Below, in pieces: positions 34,100 through 44,510 of a DNA stretch of 64,000 bases (positions are counted from its first letter, which is position 1; every line of letters starts with the position of its first letter). The DNA lies in NCBI GenBank assembly GCA_016617855.1, contig JAECUM010013005.1:26976-90975 (forward strand), in the 5' to 3' direction. The notes under the pieces were generated by a model. It made no database searches and was not told the origin of the DNA. It was given only the letters and a program-made list of their open reading frames with translations. The DNA comes from Megalonaias nervosa (taxonomy: Eukaryota > Mollusca > Bivalvia > Unionida > Unionidae). The position numbers and the translations under genes are program-made.

Positions 34100-34182
34100 G
34101 ATTACCAGGGACTATTACCAGGGACCCCACACTGGTACGGAAAGGGTTTAAGATCCCAGGGGACAGTTTACTAATAACACCC

Positions 34183-34586
34183 ATGTCCAATTTTGATTTA
34201 CTTAATGCTGCTAAGCAATTAAAAATAAAAAATTTCAGAGGTGTTTTTATGCGCGATCAATTACCTACCGTTGCAATGCAACATGAAACCGGTATTATTA
34301 ATCTCGATAAAAATTCTGGCCCAGGCACGCACTGGGTCGCATATGCAATTGATCCACGTGGAATTATTTATTTCGATTCGTATGGATTAGCACCACCAAA
34401 AGAATTTCTTCATTACGTTAGCAATAATACTGCTCCAATCTGGTATTCAACGCTACCGACACAAAAATAACTGATCCTCCAATATGCGGCCGTGAAACCC
34501 TCGCTATGCTTGATGCTGTATCAAAATCAACAGCACCACCTCATAAAGTCGTGCACGCGTTCACTACGTTACGTCATAGTACTTAA
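34183..34586 (+). pseudogene. Element B adenain-like cysteine protease, one frameshift
   Basis: The first frame carries LKIKNFRGVFMRDQLP, the catalytic His in GPGTHWVAYAI and the Asp in YFDSYGLAPP, reaching 34,470. The catalytic Cys lies in a second frame, in DPPICGRETLAMLDAVSK (about 34,475-34,530), which ends at 34,586. The break is in a short A run near 34,465. Size about 134 codons, slightly shorter than A's. Role: virion maturation by cleaving precursor proteins. Order His-Asp-Cys is as expected; the Gln of the oxyanion hole is not clear, being at the break. Confidence 0.76.
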
Positions 34587-34605
34587 ACTGATATCAGTAA
34601 ATATA

Positions 34606-35703
34606 ATGGTAGATATTTATGGAAGATCCTCAGGTAGAGCTCAGAAGGTCGATTTATCTAAATATGCAACCATTGATCAGCTCAGAAATGAAATCGATGA
34701 TTTATTAAATATAACGAGTGTGGATCAAAATGAAGTCGTCGTTTTTCAGGACAAACAAGGACGATTAAAAACGAGTAACATACAACTACTAGATGTTCTT
34801 GTACGAATTCCCAACGCGGTTGTTAATAATGTCGTTACTTTCACTGATCATGGTAAAAATACAGGATTCCGGTAAATCGGTTAACGATTATGTTAAGAAA
34901 ACTGGTGATGTATTTACCGGTGACGTTATTATGTCAGGAAGAAAAATTACGTATCTTGGAGATCCAATCGCAGATACAGACGCAGCAACAAAAAAATACG
35001 TCGATGATCAAGAATCCAAATACGTGTCAGTGCGCGGTGGTATAATGCGTGCATTTCTCGACATGAATAATAATGGTATTAATAATCTCAGAACACCAGA
35101 AACAGATTTTGACGCTGCAACGAAGAAATACGTCGACGATAGGAAATTCCAATAACGACTTCATTAACGACAATTAATGATGGAATTGCTTCATTTAGAA
35201 CTGAATATTTTAATCACGTACAAACATTTCTAAATTTTCGTAGAAATGTACACAGATCTATTAATGACTTTTTTGGAACTCCACCAAATGTTATTATTAA
35301 TCTCGCTGACATTAACGCAAGACTCAACGATATCATTAGTGGTATTCCTAATATTATTCAAAAAACTAATCTCGTTAAAATTCCTCACAAGCAGATCATT
35401 AATATCGTGTACACAGTCGCATCAGGAAAGGCAACATGGTCGCAGGAAAATAACACTTTTAAACACACTGCAGAGGTTACTGGTGTATACAGATTATCTG
35501 TATTTAGTAGTGCAAAATTCAGTATATTTACCACATTTCCATGGCGTCATTCAACCGATGATTTTTCTGGAATTGTGTCTATAGTGTTAAATAAAGATAC
35601 TGAAGAAACGTTTATGCTAATAGCGAATGATAAAAAATTAACCACAGCAGATTATTGGTGGTGTATTGAGTTCATAGCCGAAACTCCTCAATTAGTTACC
35701 TAG
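34606..35703 (+). pseudogene. Element B tail-fibre-like protein, two frameshifts
   Basis: Starts in an AAATATAATGG box. The N-terminal part (34,606-34,860) has a DLSKYATIDQLRNEIDDLL coiled coil and FQDKQGRLKTSNIQLLDVLV. The middle (34,870-35,150) shows two classical fibre repeats, each ending DAATKKYVDD, with GDVFTGDVIMSGRKITYLGD between. The last part (35,145-35,703) includes IPNIIQKTNLVKIPHKQI and a beta-rich C-terminal domain (TAEVTGVYRLSVFSSAKFSI) that looks like a C1q/TNF- or knob-like head. Frameshifts are near 34,860 and 35,143. The head domain differs from A's F5/8-like one, so the two viruses probably bound different receptors. The head call is inference from beta-rich pattern only. 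Confidence 0.66.
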
Positions 35704-35712
35704 ATAAATATA

Positions 35713-36213
35713 ATGAATCAAGAGTCATTTATCGACGTTCAACGTCACAGATACGCTCAAGTATGTGAGTGTCAAACCAAACTAAAAAATATCATCGACG
35801 ATTACACGATAAAGGTAAAAAAATATCGTCGTCGTATGGTTGTTATTGATATAATGGTATACTCGGTTTCTGCTGTTATTGCTGGAACTGGATTATTACT
35901 ATCAACAATAACGATGACAGCGCCTGCAGTTGTAACAATTATAGTTTCAACGGCAACAACATGCGCAGGTATTTTCAGTATTATCGCTAAGAAAATATCT
36001 ACGTGTACGAATAATAAACTAAACGAGTATATAATGAAATTACACACAGCAACAGCCGCATACACTAAATTATGCTCGTATATTTCAGCGTATCTCGGTG
36101 ATGGTAAAATATCCGATGAGGAGTTCGTAACGATAATGAAAACCTACGATGAAGCGTTCATAGTGGAACGCGATGCGTTCTCTAGTGATAATAACGGAAA
36201 GATGGAGAATTAA
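35713..36213 (+). CDS. Element B two-helix membrane protein, intact (166 aa)
   Basis: A basic N-terminal helix (QTKLKNIIDDYTIKVKKYRR) leads into two hydrophobic segments, at about residues 43-65 (IDIMVYSVSAVIAGTGLLLS) and 68-90 (MTAPAVVTIIVSTATTCAGI), forming a membrane hairpin. A soluble helical tail with DGKISDEEFVTIMKTYDEAF follows; that stretch resembles an EF-hand-like loop but is probably coincidence. No signal peptide. Proteins of this plan are common accessory genes of related elements. A role in virion membrane or cell-exit steps is possible, not shown. I saw no counterpart in A. Confidence 0.6.
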   Translation: MNQESFIDVQRHRYAQVCECQTKLKNIIDDYTIKVKKYRRRMVVIDIMVYSVSAVIAGTGLLLSTITMTAPAVVTIIVSTATTCAGIFSIIAKKISTCTNNKLNEYIMKLHTATAAYTKLCSYISAYLGDGKISDEEFVTIMKTYDEAFIVERDAFSSDNNGKMEN

Positions 36214-36231
36214 ATAATAACGATAATAATA

Positions 36232-37796
36232 ATGTCAGAGTCGCGCGAACTATTACAGCAGATCGTAGCTAATACAACGCCGTCAAAAACTACTATGATA
36301 TCATTAAGTTCAACCAATCCTGAATTTAGCGTTAATTTTCCGACTGCAATTCCAGCAAAGGAAATAGCATTAGCGCAATTACGAGTTTATTATAGTTGGC
36401 CTAATATTAGATCAAAACCGTTTGGTGGACAACAACCAAATAATTCACTGGTATTTGCGAATAAAAATAAACCGGATGGAACACCTGACTGGCAGGTTGT
36501 TGGAATTTCAACGGGCAGTTATCAAATAGAACAGATTAATGATGAATTCCAACGCAGAATTAAATCTATCACGGGAAAGAATCTAAAATAGCGATTACTG
36601 TTTATGAACCAACACTATCTGCGGTTATTGAAATAAATTCTCCTGATTATCTCGTAGATATTTATCAAAGTTCGATCAGATCAGTGTTAGGATGGCCTGA
36701 TGTCGCACCTGTTTATAATGGAGTTTCAGAACCAAAACTAGAAGAATTTAAAACGAGTGAAGAAAAATTCATTAAAAATCCAGAATATCGAGAAAATTAT
36801 CCATGGTATCATATACTATTTAAATCTGATCCAAACGACGATATATATAATTTTACCGATTTTTACGGTAAAAGAATTCCCAAGATGACTAGATCAGCAT
36901 TTAATGCTATCGTTACACCAGAAGGGAGGGATCGAAATATTGTTGATGTAGGATTTATTAAAGAATTTTTTGATGATCTTAAGCCTGAATACGATAAAAC
37001 GTTTAATGATTTAAGAAATTTACTTATTTCATTATCACAACATTATAATGAAAGTGTAAAGCAGCAAATAATCGAGTCAATAAAACATTTAAATAGGATC
37101 TTATTCGATTTATACATCGCCAATCGAAGTATTATAAACGTTGCGACTGATCTAAGTAGAAGTGGTTACACAAGATCAAGTACTAAACAATTATTTCTTG
37201 ATCATTATAAAATAACAGAAAAAGATTTACAAACATTTGTTATACCAGATTTAAATAACGCTGAAATGAAGAAATCATTAAATGATCTTATTGAAGAATA
37301 TTATCCGGGAATAATTGAATCGTGGAGAAAAATAGCCCCACCACCGGTTATATTAAAACACAATAACAACCCCTTTGGTGCCGGTAGACATATATCACCG
37401 GGCATTGTAAACATAACAACAACAATTGCAGTCAATCTGGTATGTGATGTTATTGAAGGTAGCTATCAGGTAGATCTTTCTAAATCTAACCACCGCAGTG
37501 GCACTGCGGAGCAAGGGTACATATTATTCAGTTTTAGCCCGATTGTTCCACCAGGCTGGCTAATTGTGGCAGAACCAATTAATCCCGTTTACCTGCGAGT
37601 TCATAATCCATTTCTGACAAGAATAAATTTCAAACTTACAGACCAAAATAATAGAATTCTGGACAGGAGGAACGAATCTCTTAATATAAACCTATATGTA
37701 CGCTCATTGAACGTTTTTATTATAACAATATCCGGATATTATTCTTTTGTTTACATAAAATCCGTGAACTGTGGCTGCATATTGATTATTCCATAA
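36232..37796 (+). pseudogene. Element B penton-like protein with large internal insertion, one frameshift
   Basis: Starts in an AATAATAATG box. The N-terminal part has MISLSSTNPEFSVNFPTAIP, IALAQLRVYYSWPNI and ISTGSYQIEQINDEFQRRI, matching the vertex protein of element A in style. One frameshift near 36,585 leads to TVYEPTLSAVIEINSPDYLV and SIRSVLGWPD. The C-terminal half (37,390-37,730) has VPPGWLIVAEPINPVYLRVH and FKLTDQNNRILDRRNESLNI, clear equivalents of A's VPPGSLMQ... and LTDQSGL.... Between them, from about 36,735 to 37,385, sits an extra segment of roughly 200 residues absent from A. It is mostly helical (FFDDLKPEYDKTFNDLRNLL) with no Cys. The C-terminal extension after YVRS may be readthrough into the foreign insertion downstream. 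Confidence 0.72.
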
Positions 37797-38040
37797 CATG
37801 TGCGTAAAGTTATTTTAAGACCGCTATATATTATAACTAAATCAATATCCGCTGTTACGGCCCACGCATAGACTCAGTGTTATACAGAATTATATATATT
37901 TTGGAAAACTAGAAATATAAAATCTCATTTTAGACAGAAAAATGTGGTTTTTGTTAAGAATATTGTAGTTTTTAGGAATAACGATATGACTGACACATTG
38001 GTAAACACATGCTAACTTTTTCAATATGTATTTATAACAA
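37797..38040. other. Non-coding gap after penton, likely foreign insertion
   Basis: AT-rich, no open frame. Together with the next three features it forms a 0.95-kb block unlike the otherwise compact gene spacing of element B, so I regard it as inserted after the virus integrated. Confidence 0.45.
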
Positions 38041-38112
38041 GGTCCGATAGCTCAGTTGATAGCGTGTAGAAACTCTCATCCGGAGGGTCACAGTTCGAAA
38101 CCCAAGAAGGAT
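38041..38112 (+). other. tRNA-like segment (SINE head or tRNA relic)
   Basis: GGTCCGATAGCTCAGTTGAT has a good box A (TAGCTCAGTTGATAGCG). CAGTTCGAAACCC is a B box at the expected spacing. The acceptor ends do not pair well and the anticodon arm is irregular, so I do not call a functional tRNA. A SINE-derived RNA polymerase III promoter is more likely. Confidence 0.5.
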
Positions 38113-38157
38113 AAATTATCTGCGGGGGCGATTTTATGCCAAAATTTATAATTTATT

Positions 38158-38279
38158 GGGGGCTCCAGCCACCCCCGTCTTCAGAGTACACCAATCCACT
38201 ACGTCAACACGTGGTGGATTCACTTTTGTGAATAACCCATTGGTTGATCGTTATGGGTTGGTGTGCTACGTGAAGACGG
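38158..38279. repeat. Strong hairpin / inverted repeat
   Basis: CCGTCTTCA at 38,175 plus GAGTACACCAATCC are inverted as GGGTTGGTGTGCTACGTGAAGACGG ending at 38,279, giving a stem of about 24 bases around a 55-base loop. The loop has its own palindrome AATCCAC...GTGGATT. A G5/C5 hairpin (38,158-38,176) precedes it. Looks like a small palindromic transposon or a structured RNA. Confidence 0.6.
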
Positions 38280-38328
38280 CATTTCATCATATCATCTCAT
38301 TATCATCTCATCATCATATCATCTCATC

Positions 38329-38718
38329 AAAATATACAGCGGGGGGTGATATGAGGTCGTGACCTTGTGACTTCACTAAAGGGGTACCCCACACAGGGGC
38401 CATTCCAAAAGACACAATCGCAAACTAAAAATAAACCTAATGAGATTCGGTCACAAAGACCAATCAGCCTTTGAGTTCTTAGAGTTTCGGTTGCGGATAT
38501 CTAGGAATTCTTGTAAGGCAACAATAAACAGAATCTGATTGGTCACAAAATAAGACCTACACGTACAGACAACCCTCTGAGCCTCTAAAGTTTCGGTTAC
38601 GGATATTTAGGGGTCTCTTTGGGGGTAAATGTCTAAACAAAGATTCGGAACCTCATTAGGTTTATCTGATACAACTATGGAATGGTAGACCGAATGTCAC
38701 CCCGCGCTGTATATTTTT
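38329..38718. mobile_element. MITE-like non-autonomous DNA transposon inside element B
   Basis: About 390 bp with terminal inverted repeats: aaaatatacagcggggggtg at the left and, reverse-complemented, aaaatatacagcgcggggtg at the right. A second, inner inverted pair is ataaacctaatgag (38,431) versus ctcattaggtttat (38,651). The interior has a diverged direct duplication around tttcggttgcggatatctag / tttcggttacggatatttag, about 120 bp apart. No open frame. No clear target duplication. It must have jumped in after the virus was in the host genome, or ridden in the virus. Confidence 0.78.
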
Positions 38719-38757
38719 GTTTATTTTTATATTAAATATAAAAAATATATATATATA

Positions 38758-39195
38758 ATGAACCATGAAAACATCAATGATATTATTTCTGCTATTAAAA
38801 CACTAAAACATAACGGAATAAAAATATCTGATAATCTCGACCCTCAGAAAATCATGTGTGATTTTGAATTACTGCAACAGAGAAAATTTGATAATAAATA
38901 TACACTATCTTCAAACTACAGATTCATAAAATTAATTTATCAATCCATGCTTGAATCACTAGCCATGGTAAACGACAATCAAATAAAGCTATTTGCACCT
39001 CTTGCACGTTCTATCGAAAATATTAAATCCGAACTGTCTCACGAGTACGAAAGAAAAAAGATTGTGGATAATCGTGTAATGCAATTAAGAAAGATTATGC
39101 TATCTGATTCTGTCAATGCTGAGAGCGATGAAGGTGAACCCATGACAGAGTCAGTGACTGTAATTATGGCTAAACAAAATCCTTGGGAAAATTAA
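38758..39195 (+). CDS. Element B unknown protein, intact (145 aa)
   Basis: Complete frame whose ATG follows a TATATATATAATG box. It starts MNHENINDIISAIKTLKHNG and is helical and charged, with a coiled-coil-prone centre (LARSIENIKSELSHEYERKK) and an acidic tail. No Cys-rich or membrane motif; no recognised family. It lies just upstream of the replication-side genes. Start box and intactness support a real gene. Confidence 0.55.
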   Translation: MNHENINDIISAIKTLKHNGIKISDNLDPQKIMCDFELLQQRKFDNKYTLSSNYRFIKLIYQSMLESLAMVNDNQIKLFAPLARSIENIKSELSHEYERKKIVDNRVMQLRKIMLSDSVNAESDEGEPMTESVTVIMAKQNPWEN

Positions 39196-39231
39196 CAGAG
39201 TCGAACTATTTGTTTTTGTAAGAAGACAGAA

Positions 39232-39724
39232 TTAGACATATTCAAATACTATCCGCTGATTATATATTTTCGAAAAGGCAGATTTTTGTATATTTTCTGC
39301 GACACGTTGTACTGATTGTGGTACTATGTCAAAATATTTGGCAGCAGAATTAATTGACTTGAACACAATTTCTTCACCATCTACATTTACAGATTTAACA
39401 GATCTTGCAAATCGTGCGCCACCAGTGTTTCCGGATTTACAATTTTGACTCTGTGTAGTAATTCGTAGATTTCCAAGTGAGTTATCAAGCTTATTGCCGT
39501 TGATGTGGTCAACCACATATCCATCTTTGATTATTCCAAAAAAAACATTCGAATATGAATCTACTTGATAAATAATTTTTCTTGCCATTAGCAGTAAACA
39601 CAAGATAACCAGTATTATTAATACTACCTACTGGTTTTTTCAATCTGCAGTGTCTGATTACACCTTCTCGAGATGCTTCATAATTGGTAAAGATTGGATG
39701 TGACACAAACTCATTTTGCTCCAT
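39232..39724 (-). pseudogene. Element B HNH homing endonuclease, one frameshift
   Basis: Minus-strand gene starting at 39,724 after TATATATATAATGG. The first frame (to 39,509) has a NUMOD4-like FVSHPIFTNYEASREGVIRH and KPVGSINNTGYLVFTANGKK. The second frame holds the HNH core GYVVDHINGNKLDNSLGNLR, ITTQSQN, and a C-terminal NUMOD1-type FKSINSAAKYFDIVPQSVQR. The frameshift is in an A/T run near 39,550. Its domain order equals one half of A's longer endonuclease. It sits between the 145-aa gene and a Cys-rich gene, not inside another gene, so it is free-standing. Confidence 0.8.
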
Positions 39725-39737
39725 TATATATATAATA

Positions 39738-40053
39738 TTATTTATCTAAATCATTATTTTGAAATCTAACCAGATAATCTTCTTCTGTCTTTATAGGAGA
39801 TTTACCTGATAATGTGTTATTTTTTTTGTCATAATATCGTTTTAGTTCTCTATATTTTTTTCCGCCACATTTTAGGCACAATTGAGTTTTTTCCTCTTAC
39901 TCCAACACCGCATTTCACACACGGTATTGGTCCTGTACTTCCATTTTTGATACTCTGTGCATGATTTCCGCAGTATTTGTTCACACACGATTTATTACAA
40001 GTAGAAGTATATCCAATTTTGAGCCAAGCACATTTGTTTTGTGTTTCAATCAT
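39738..40053 (-). pseudogene. Element B Cys-rich zinc-finger-like protein, one frameshift
   Basis: I take the ATG at 40,053. The N-terminal part has a dense Cys/His array: CAWLKIGYTSTCNKSC, VNKYCGNHAQ and PCVKCGVGVRGK. After a frameshift in a poly-A run near 39,885 another CxxC (LCLKCGGKKYRELKRYY) and a basic tail follow, ending at 39,738. At least two zinc-binding sites seem likely. Function unknown; a nucleic-acid-binding or regulatory role is inferred. It overlaps nothing but is back-to-back with the replication gene (ATG 40,099), leaving a 45-base divergent promoter gap. Confidence 0.55.
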
Positions 40054-40098
40054 ATACAAAAGACTAATGTTCAATTAAATATTTGCCCTAATTATAAT

Positions 40099-43000
40099 AT
40101 GGAGGAATTATCCGTTATTGAACCTTCCCCTACTAGATTTGACCTTGACAGACTATCAGAATATAAACTTAGTATTTCGATGCAGGATCTGGCATTAATG
40201 GTAACCGAACGTATTCGTGAAGCAAAAAAGGAATTTCGTGACGATGGTGCAGTTAATACATGGTCAACATTCAGAGTTGGAAATGTTACTAATATGATGA
40301 ATGACAAACGAGGAAAAGTAATTATTAATCACCTTGATAATCAAAAATATTCTATTTTAATAAAATTTATTGTAAATACAGAAGAAGATATCTGGATTAT
40401 TCGTGATAAGCGTGATCCAGTCCGCGTGCAGCCCGGGGGTAATATTGTTCTTTTGAGTAATAAATCTAAACCCGGAATACTTACTGGCATTGATAAACCC
40501 TATTATATACAGAGTTATCCAGCAACTGCAGTTGTATATGGAATATTTCTGCTGAATGATAAACCTAATGTTACGGATCTGAAACCGATGAAAATATCAA
40601 GAATAAACTGCGTAGCTGAACGAGTTACAGAACATTTTACAAATGCGATACGTGGTAATGGTTTAACTGATTTAAGACATAAAAAAATAAACAAATGGGC
40701 AGCGTCCGTTAAAGATGCTGGTGCATCTATTAAGGATGTTGCTGAACTAGAAAAGTTATTAAGATTTCCAATAACAGTAAAAACACTAACCGGAGAGATA
40801 TTATACGAACCAAAATATATAAAAAATGGAAACCATATAACAATCGTTGATCATAATGCACATGCATGGACTAATGCTGTAACGATATTTCCACGAGATA
40901 GAAAAGTTAAGTTTTATAACGGTGATATATTTGATTTTATTAAAAATATCAGCAAAAGCGACCCTGTGTCTGTTTGGTTATTTCAGAGTTCGGAATATAA
41001 TCGTTACGATCAGTTTGTACGGCCTAACGGTGATATTTATCGTACAGAATCTCTCCATGAAGAAAGGAACATCTTGCATTGAAATATACCTCTGATGATG
41101 TCATAGTTGGACAATTACTGAATAACTGCTTTACCGTACCATCGGTTGCTGCCCATTTCGCTCAGGAGAAAAATTCATGGAAAACGACACGATCGGAATT
41201 CCTTGAAGATGTCAAGAAAAGCTGTATAGAATATGGTCACGGTGGGTTATGGAACACCAAATACAACCATAGTGATGTTATCTCAGTTGATATGGTAGCG
41301 TGTTATCCTGGTAGTTTTCTTGGATATGGAGTATGTTCTAAGTACTTTAAGAATTCGGACATCCTACACATGACATGACAAGGGTTGCGATAAACGGACC
41401 CCTTCCCATGGAAGGACCAGATTTTGACTTAACCGGATTTGCTCATGTAGAATCATTCGAATTTGCAGAAAATCTCCATCCGATTACTTATGCTTGGTTT
41501 GGAAGACATTTTTCAGAAAAATGTTGGGTTCCGATAGTACTATTGCGATATATGCTTGATGCTGGATTTTTAATATCGTTGAGGGTAACTGAAGCGATTA
41601 TATCGTATAGTTCACAGAAGCAAGTTTGGTTACCAGAACCGAACAGATTTAATATCGATGATACCAGAAAAGAATTCCATGATATTGATGAAGATCATAT
41701 TATTAAAATAAATAAATGCAGAAACGAATACGATGAGAAATTTACAAAAGATCTCGGTAGAAAAATAATCGGTAAATTTACTCAAGGTGGTTCATACGAT
41801 TATAAAAAAGCGTGTACAAGATTGATTATGGACGATGCTGAACTAGATTTTATAATCGCTGATACAACTGAAAAAAATACGTTTATAAACCGATGTAATG
41901 CTTATTTATCAGATGGAACAAAACTAGGTATCATTGTGAGCTACCTTGATGGCGAGTCACCGCAGTTTACTCATTTAAGATCTTCGATGTTAGCTTATGT
42001 TTCGATAAACCTACTATCGATGATAAATAAATTTCCTCATCACGCTGTCAGAGTCGCTACGGATTCATTTATGTACATAAAAAATATAAGGATTTATTAA
42101 AACTCGGTAATGGTGAATGGGGGACGTGGAGGATAAAACAAGAAAATATATTTAGTTATTCTGAATCTGCCGATGTTGAAATTGTGGAGATATATTACAA
42201 AAATAATAATCAAATATCAAAGTCATCTGCACCATCTCTGTACGATCCAGTATCTAGACATAAAACCGTTTATCTTAATGGGTGTGGTGGTTCAGGTAAA
42301 ACAACTCGTGTAATTAATTTATTTATAAATAATAATTCGGATATAATTGTTTTAACACCGACGCACAAACTTGCTAGAGAAATAAAACAACGAGGAGTAA
42401 AATCGTGTACATATCATAGTTTCTTTAGATGGTGCGGAGACTTATGGACTCCATCGCGGATGGGTGAAAAATATGTACCTAAATATATTATATGGGACGA
42501 GATATGCACGGTGTCGTTAGAAACACTAAAAACATTTCTTGCTTGGTTGTTATTGAAGAATACTGCTGTGATTATGTGCGGCGATCATGGTCAACCACCA
42601 CCTTTTGTTGGAGAGTCTCCACATGAATGGCTAAAGAATAACGTAGATTATTATGGAGAAATAAATGATGACCATAGAGCTATTGATGAACCGCTGAAGG
42701 AATTTAAAAAATTAATCAGACTTCAGCCAGACAGAGTACAATGTGAGATAATGCGAGGAGTAATTCCAGAGACTTCTATGAATGAATTTTGGACTTTATG
42801 GAATCCCGCTGATTTGATAGTCGCGAGTAGAAAGATAGTTCGTGATGAACTACAGGATAAATTATTTTTGTTACATAAAAAAAAGTTTTCAGATCTACCT
42901 GTACCTTTGTGTTATCGCCCAGCAGATACTCGACGACAGAATATTGAAGTTGAAATACCAGGTGTCTTGGTTCCACCAAGGGTACATAATCTTGTCTTGA

Positions 43001-43531
43001 ATGATATTATTTTAGTCGATATTAATGTCGTTGAGAATGCGCTGAGTATGCATAAATAGCCGTGGGTGCTAGGATACGCTATAACTATTCATTCGTCACA
43101 AGGATTAACTATCTCTGATACAAATATCTGGATTGTAGATGATCGTATCGAATGGTCAAATTTAGTCTATCTCGCCGTATCTCAAGTCAGGAGAATATCT
43201 CAACTACATAGGGTTATTATGAATTTTATAGAAAATAATAATCAAACTGTTAATAATGACGTAATAAGAAAAAAACTATCTGGTTATAAGCAGTGTGACA
43301 AAACAAAATAATCGTGACTTTGATATTGATGTTGAATTTATTATAAAACTAAAACAATTACAGAATAATAATTGCGCAAGTTGTAACTGTAATATGTCAT
43401 GGCAGTATTCGAATCCAAGACAATTTACCGTAGACAGAATTAATAGCGATCTCGGTCACACACGTGAAAATGTAATGCTGACTTGTCTTGAGTGTAATCG
43501 ACGTCGAGGCTCTGGACGTCTACAAAATTGA
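40099..43531 (+). pseudogene. Element B PolB - SF1 helicase - HNH fusion replication protein, broken
   Basis: One gene of about 1,143 codons, read across several breaks. The N-terminal 330 residues have no exonuclease motifs I can recognise. The polymerase palm shows motif A VISVDMVACYPGSF (about 41,280-41,320), then IIGKFTQGG, SSMLAYVSINLL and motif C RVATDSFMYI (about 42,050-42,080). A frameshift in an A run (about 42,085) leads directly into an SF1 (Pif1/RecD-like) helicase: Walker A LNGCGGSGKTTR (42,274-42,309), Walker B YIIWDEIC, motif III IMCGDHGQPPPF, and after an in-frame TAG (43,057) AITIHSSQGLTI and YLAVSQVRR. A last frame change near 43,300 gives an HNH-type finger: CASCNCNM...FTVDRINSDLGHTREN...CLECNRRR. 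Other breaks near 41,079 and 41,375. It would combine synthesis, unwinding and possibly nicking. Confidence 0.82.
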
Positions 43532-44494
43532 GCTTGGTGGTAATTGCGTATCCTCAGGAATTATTTGTAATTGTTCACGTACAAATCCACGTTGAGGGGC
43601 TGTAGAATCTAGTCTGTATATTGGAGGTCTACCAGTGGATCTAACCACGCTAGAAATTTTATGTGTAGTCACGCCCCAGATAGGATCGGTTGCTCTTTTT
43701 TTACCACCTTCAAGTTCGCCAGGTTCATATAAATATCTAACTGTAACATTACCTAATACTGGTTGAGAGAAAGATTCATGTCGTTGTATTGGTATATATT
43801 TTTTTTTTATCGCATTAGAAGGTTTCATGGAAGTTGCACGAGTAATTTCATTATTCAACGCAACTATCACACTCGGTAATCTTGCAACCCATTCACGAGA
43901 TCTATCTTTGAAGTCAGTAGATATTTCCTTTGCGTATTGGTATCCGAATAACCGCTCAGCAAGAGTTCTATTAAATCGTTCAACGATTGCCTGATCACGA
44001 TGAATTTCAGTATGTCCTCGTCTGATTTTAACGTTGTGTTTGTTCATCAACGATGATACTACTCCAAGAAATTCTTTACCGGGATCAACCTGTAGTAGTT
44101 TTGGCCATCGTAGACCACCACGTTGATAAATTCGTTCGAACGCAGATGCAACTTCGGATGCTGTTTTCGTTGATAACGGCTCCGCTTCTTTATATCTACT
44201 AGCAACGTCAACAACAGTCAATGCGTATTTGTATGTGCGTGATTTTCGTCCACGTGTTTTAATGGTATCGTGTGGTAAAAACAGTATATCCGCTTGATGA
44301 ACTTCATTAGGGACACTAACATCAAAATACGCGTAATGAATTTTTTTAGGTGGACTTAGGAAGATTTGCCATATTGCTTGTCGTGCTAACCATGATGCAG
44401 CGACATCACGTGAAACTTTTGCTGCTTCGGCGAGTTTAATAATCGCTGCCTTACCTCTCCAAAATCCTCTCGGGGAATAATAAACAGATTCCAT
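43520..44494 (-). CDS. Element B retroviral-type integrase, intact (324 aa)
   Basis: Complete frame starting at 44,494. An N-terminal helical DNA-binding region (IIKLAEAAKVSRDVAASWLA) precedes the rve core: Asp69 in EVHQADILFLP, Asp137 in LLQVDPGKEF and Glu172 in QAIVERFNRTLAE, with the expected spacing of about 35. ALNNEITRATSMKPSNAIKK follows. The C-terminal part (VTVRYLYEPGELEGGKKRAT, IYRLDSTAPQRGFVREQLQI) is SH3-like and lacks A's chromodomain-like end. It would join viral ends to host DNA. It converges on the replication gene, overlapping its last 12 bases. All catalytic residues are present, so this enzyme could still be active. Confidence 0.88.
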   Translation of the reverse strand: MESVYYSPRGFWRGKAAIIKLAEAAKVSRDVAASWLARQAIWQIFLSPPKKIHYAYFDVSVPNEVHQADILFLPHDTIKTRGRKSRTYKYALTVVDVASRYKEAEPLSTKTASEVASAFERIYQRGGLRWPKLLQVDPGKEFLGVVSSLMNKHNVKIRRGHTEIHRDQAIVERFNRTLAERLFGYQYAKEISTDFKDRSREWVARLPSVIVALNNEITRATSMKPSNAIKKKYIPIQRHESFSQPVLGNVTVRYLYEPGELEGGKKRATDPIWGVTTHKISSVVRSTGRPPIYRLDSTAPQRGFVREQLQIIPEDTQLPPSSIL

Positions 44495-44510
44495 TATGAT
44501 AGTTATATAA

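Noticed and set aside
35713..36213. EF-hand in the two-helix membrane protein
   Set aside because: DGKISDEEF looks like a half loop but the calcium-binding pattern is incomplete and single.
38041..38112. Functional tRNA gene
   Set aside because: Box A and B are fine but acceptor and anticodon stems do not pair properly; more like a SINE head.
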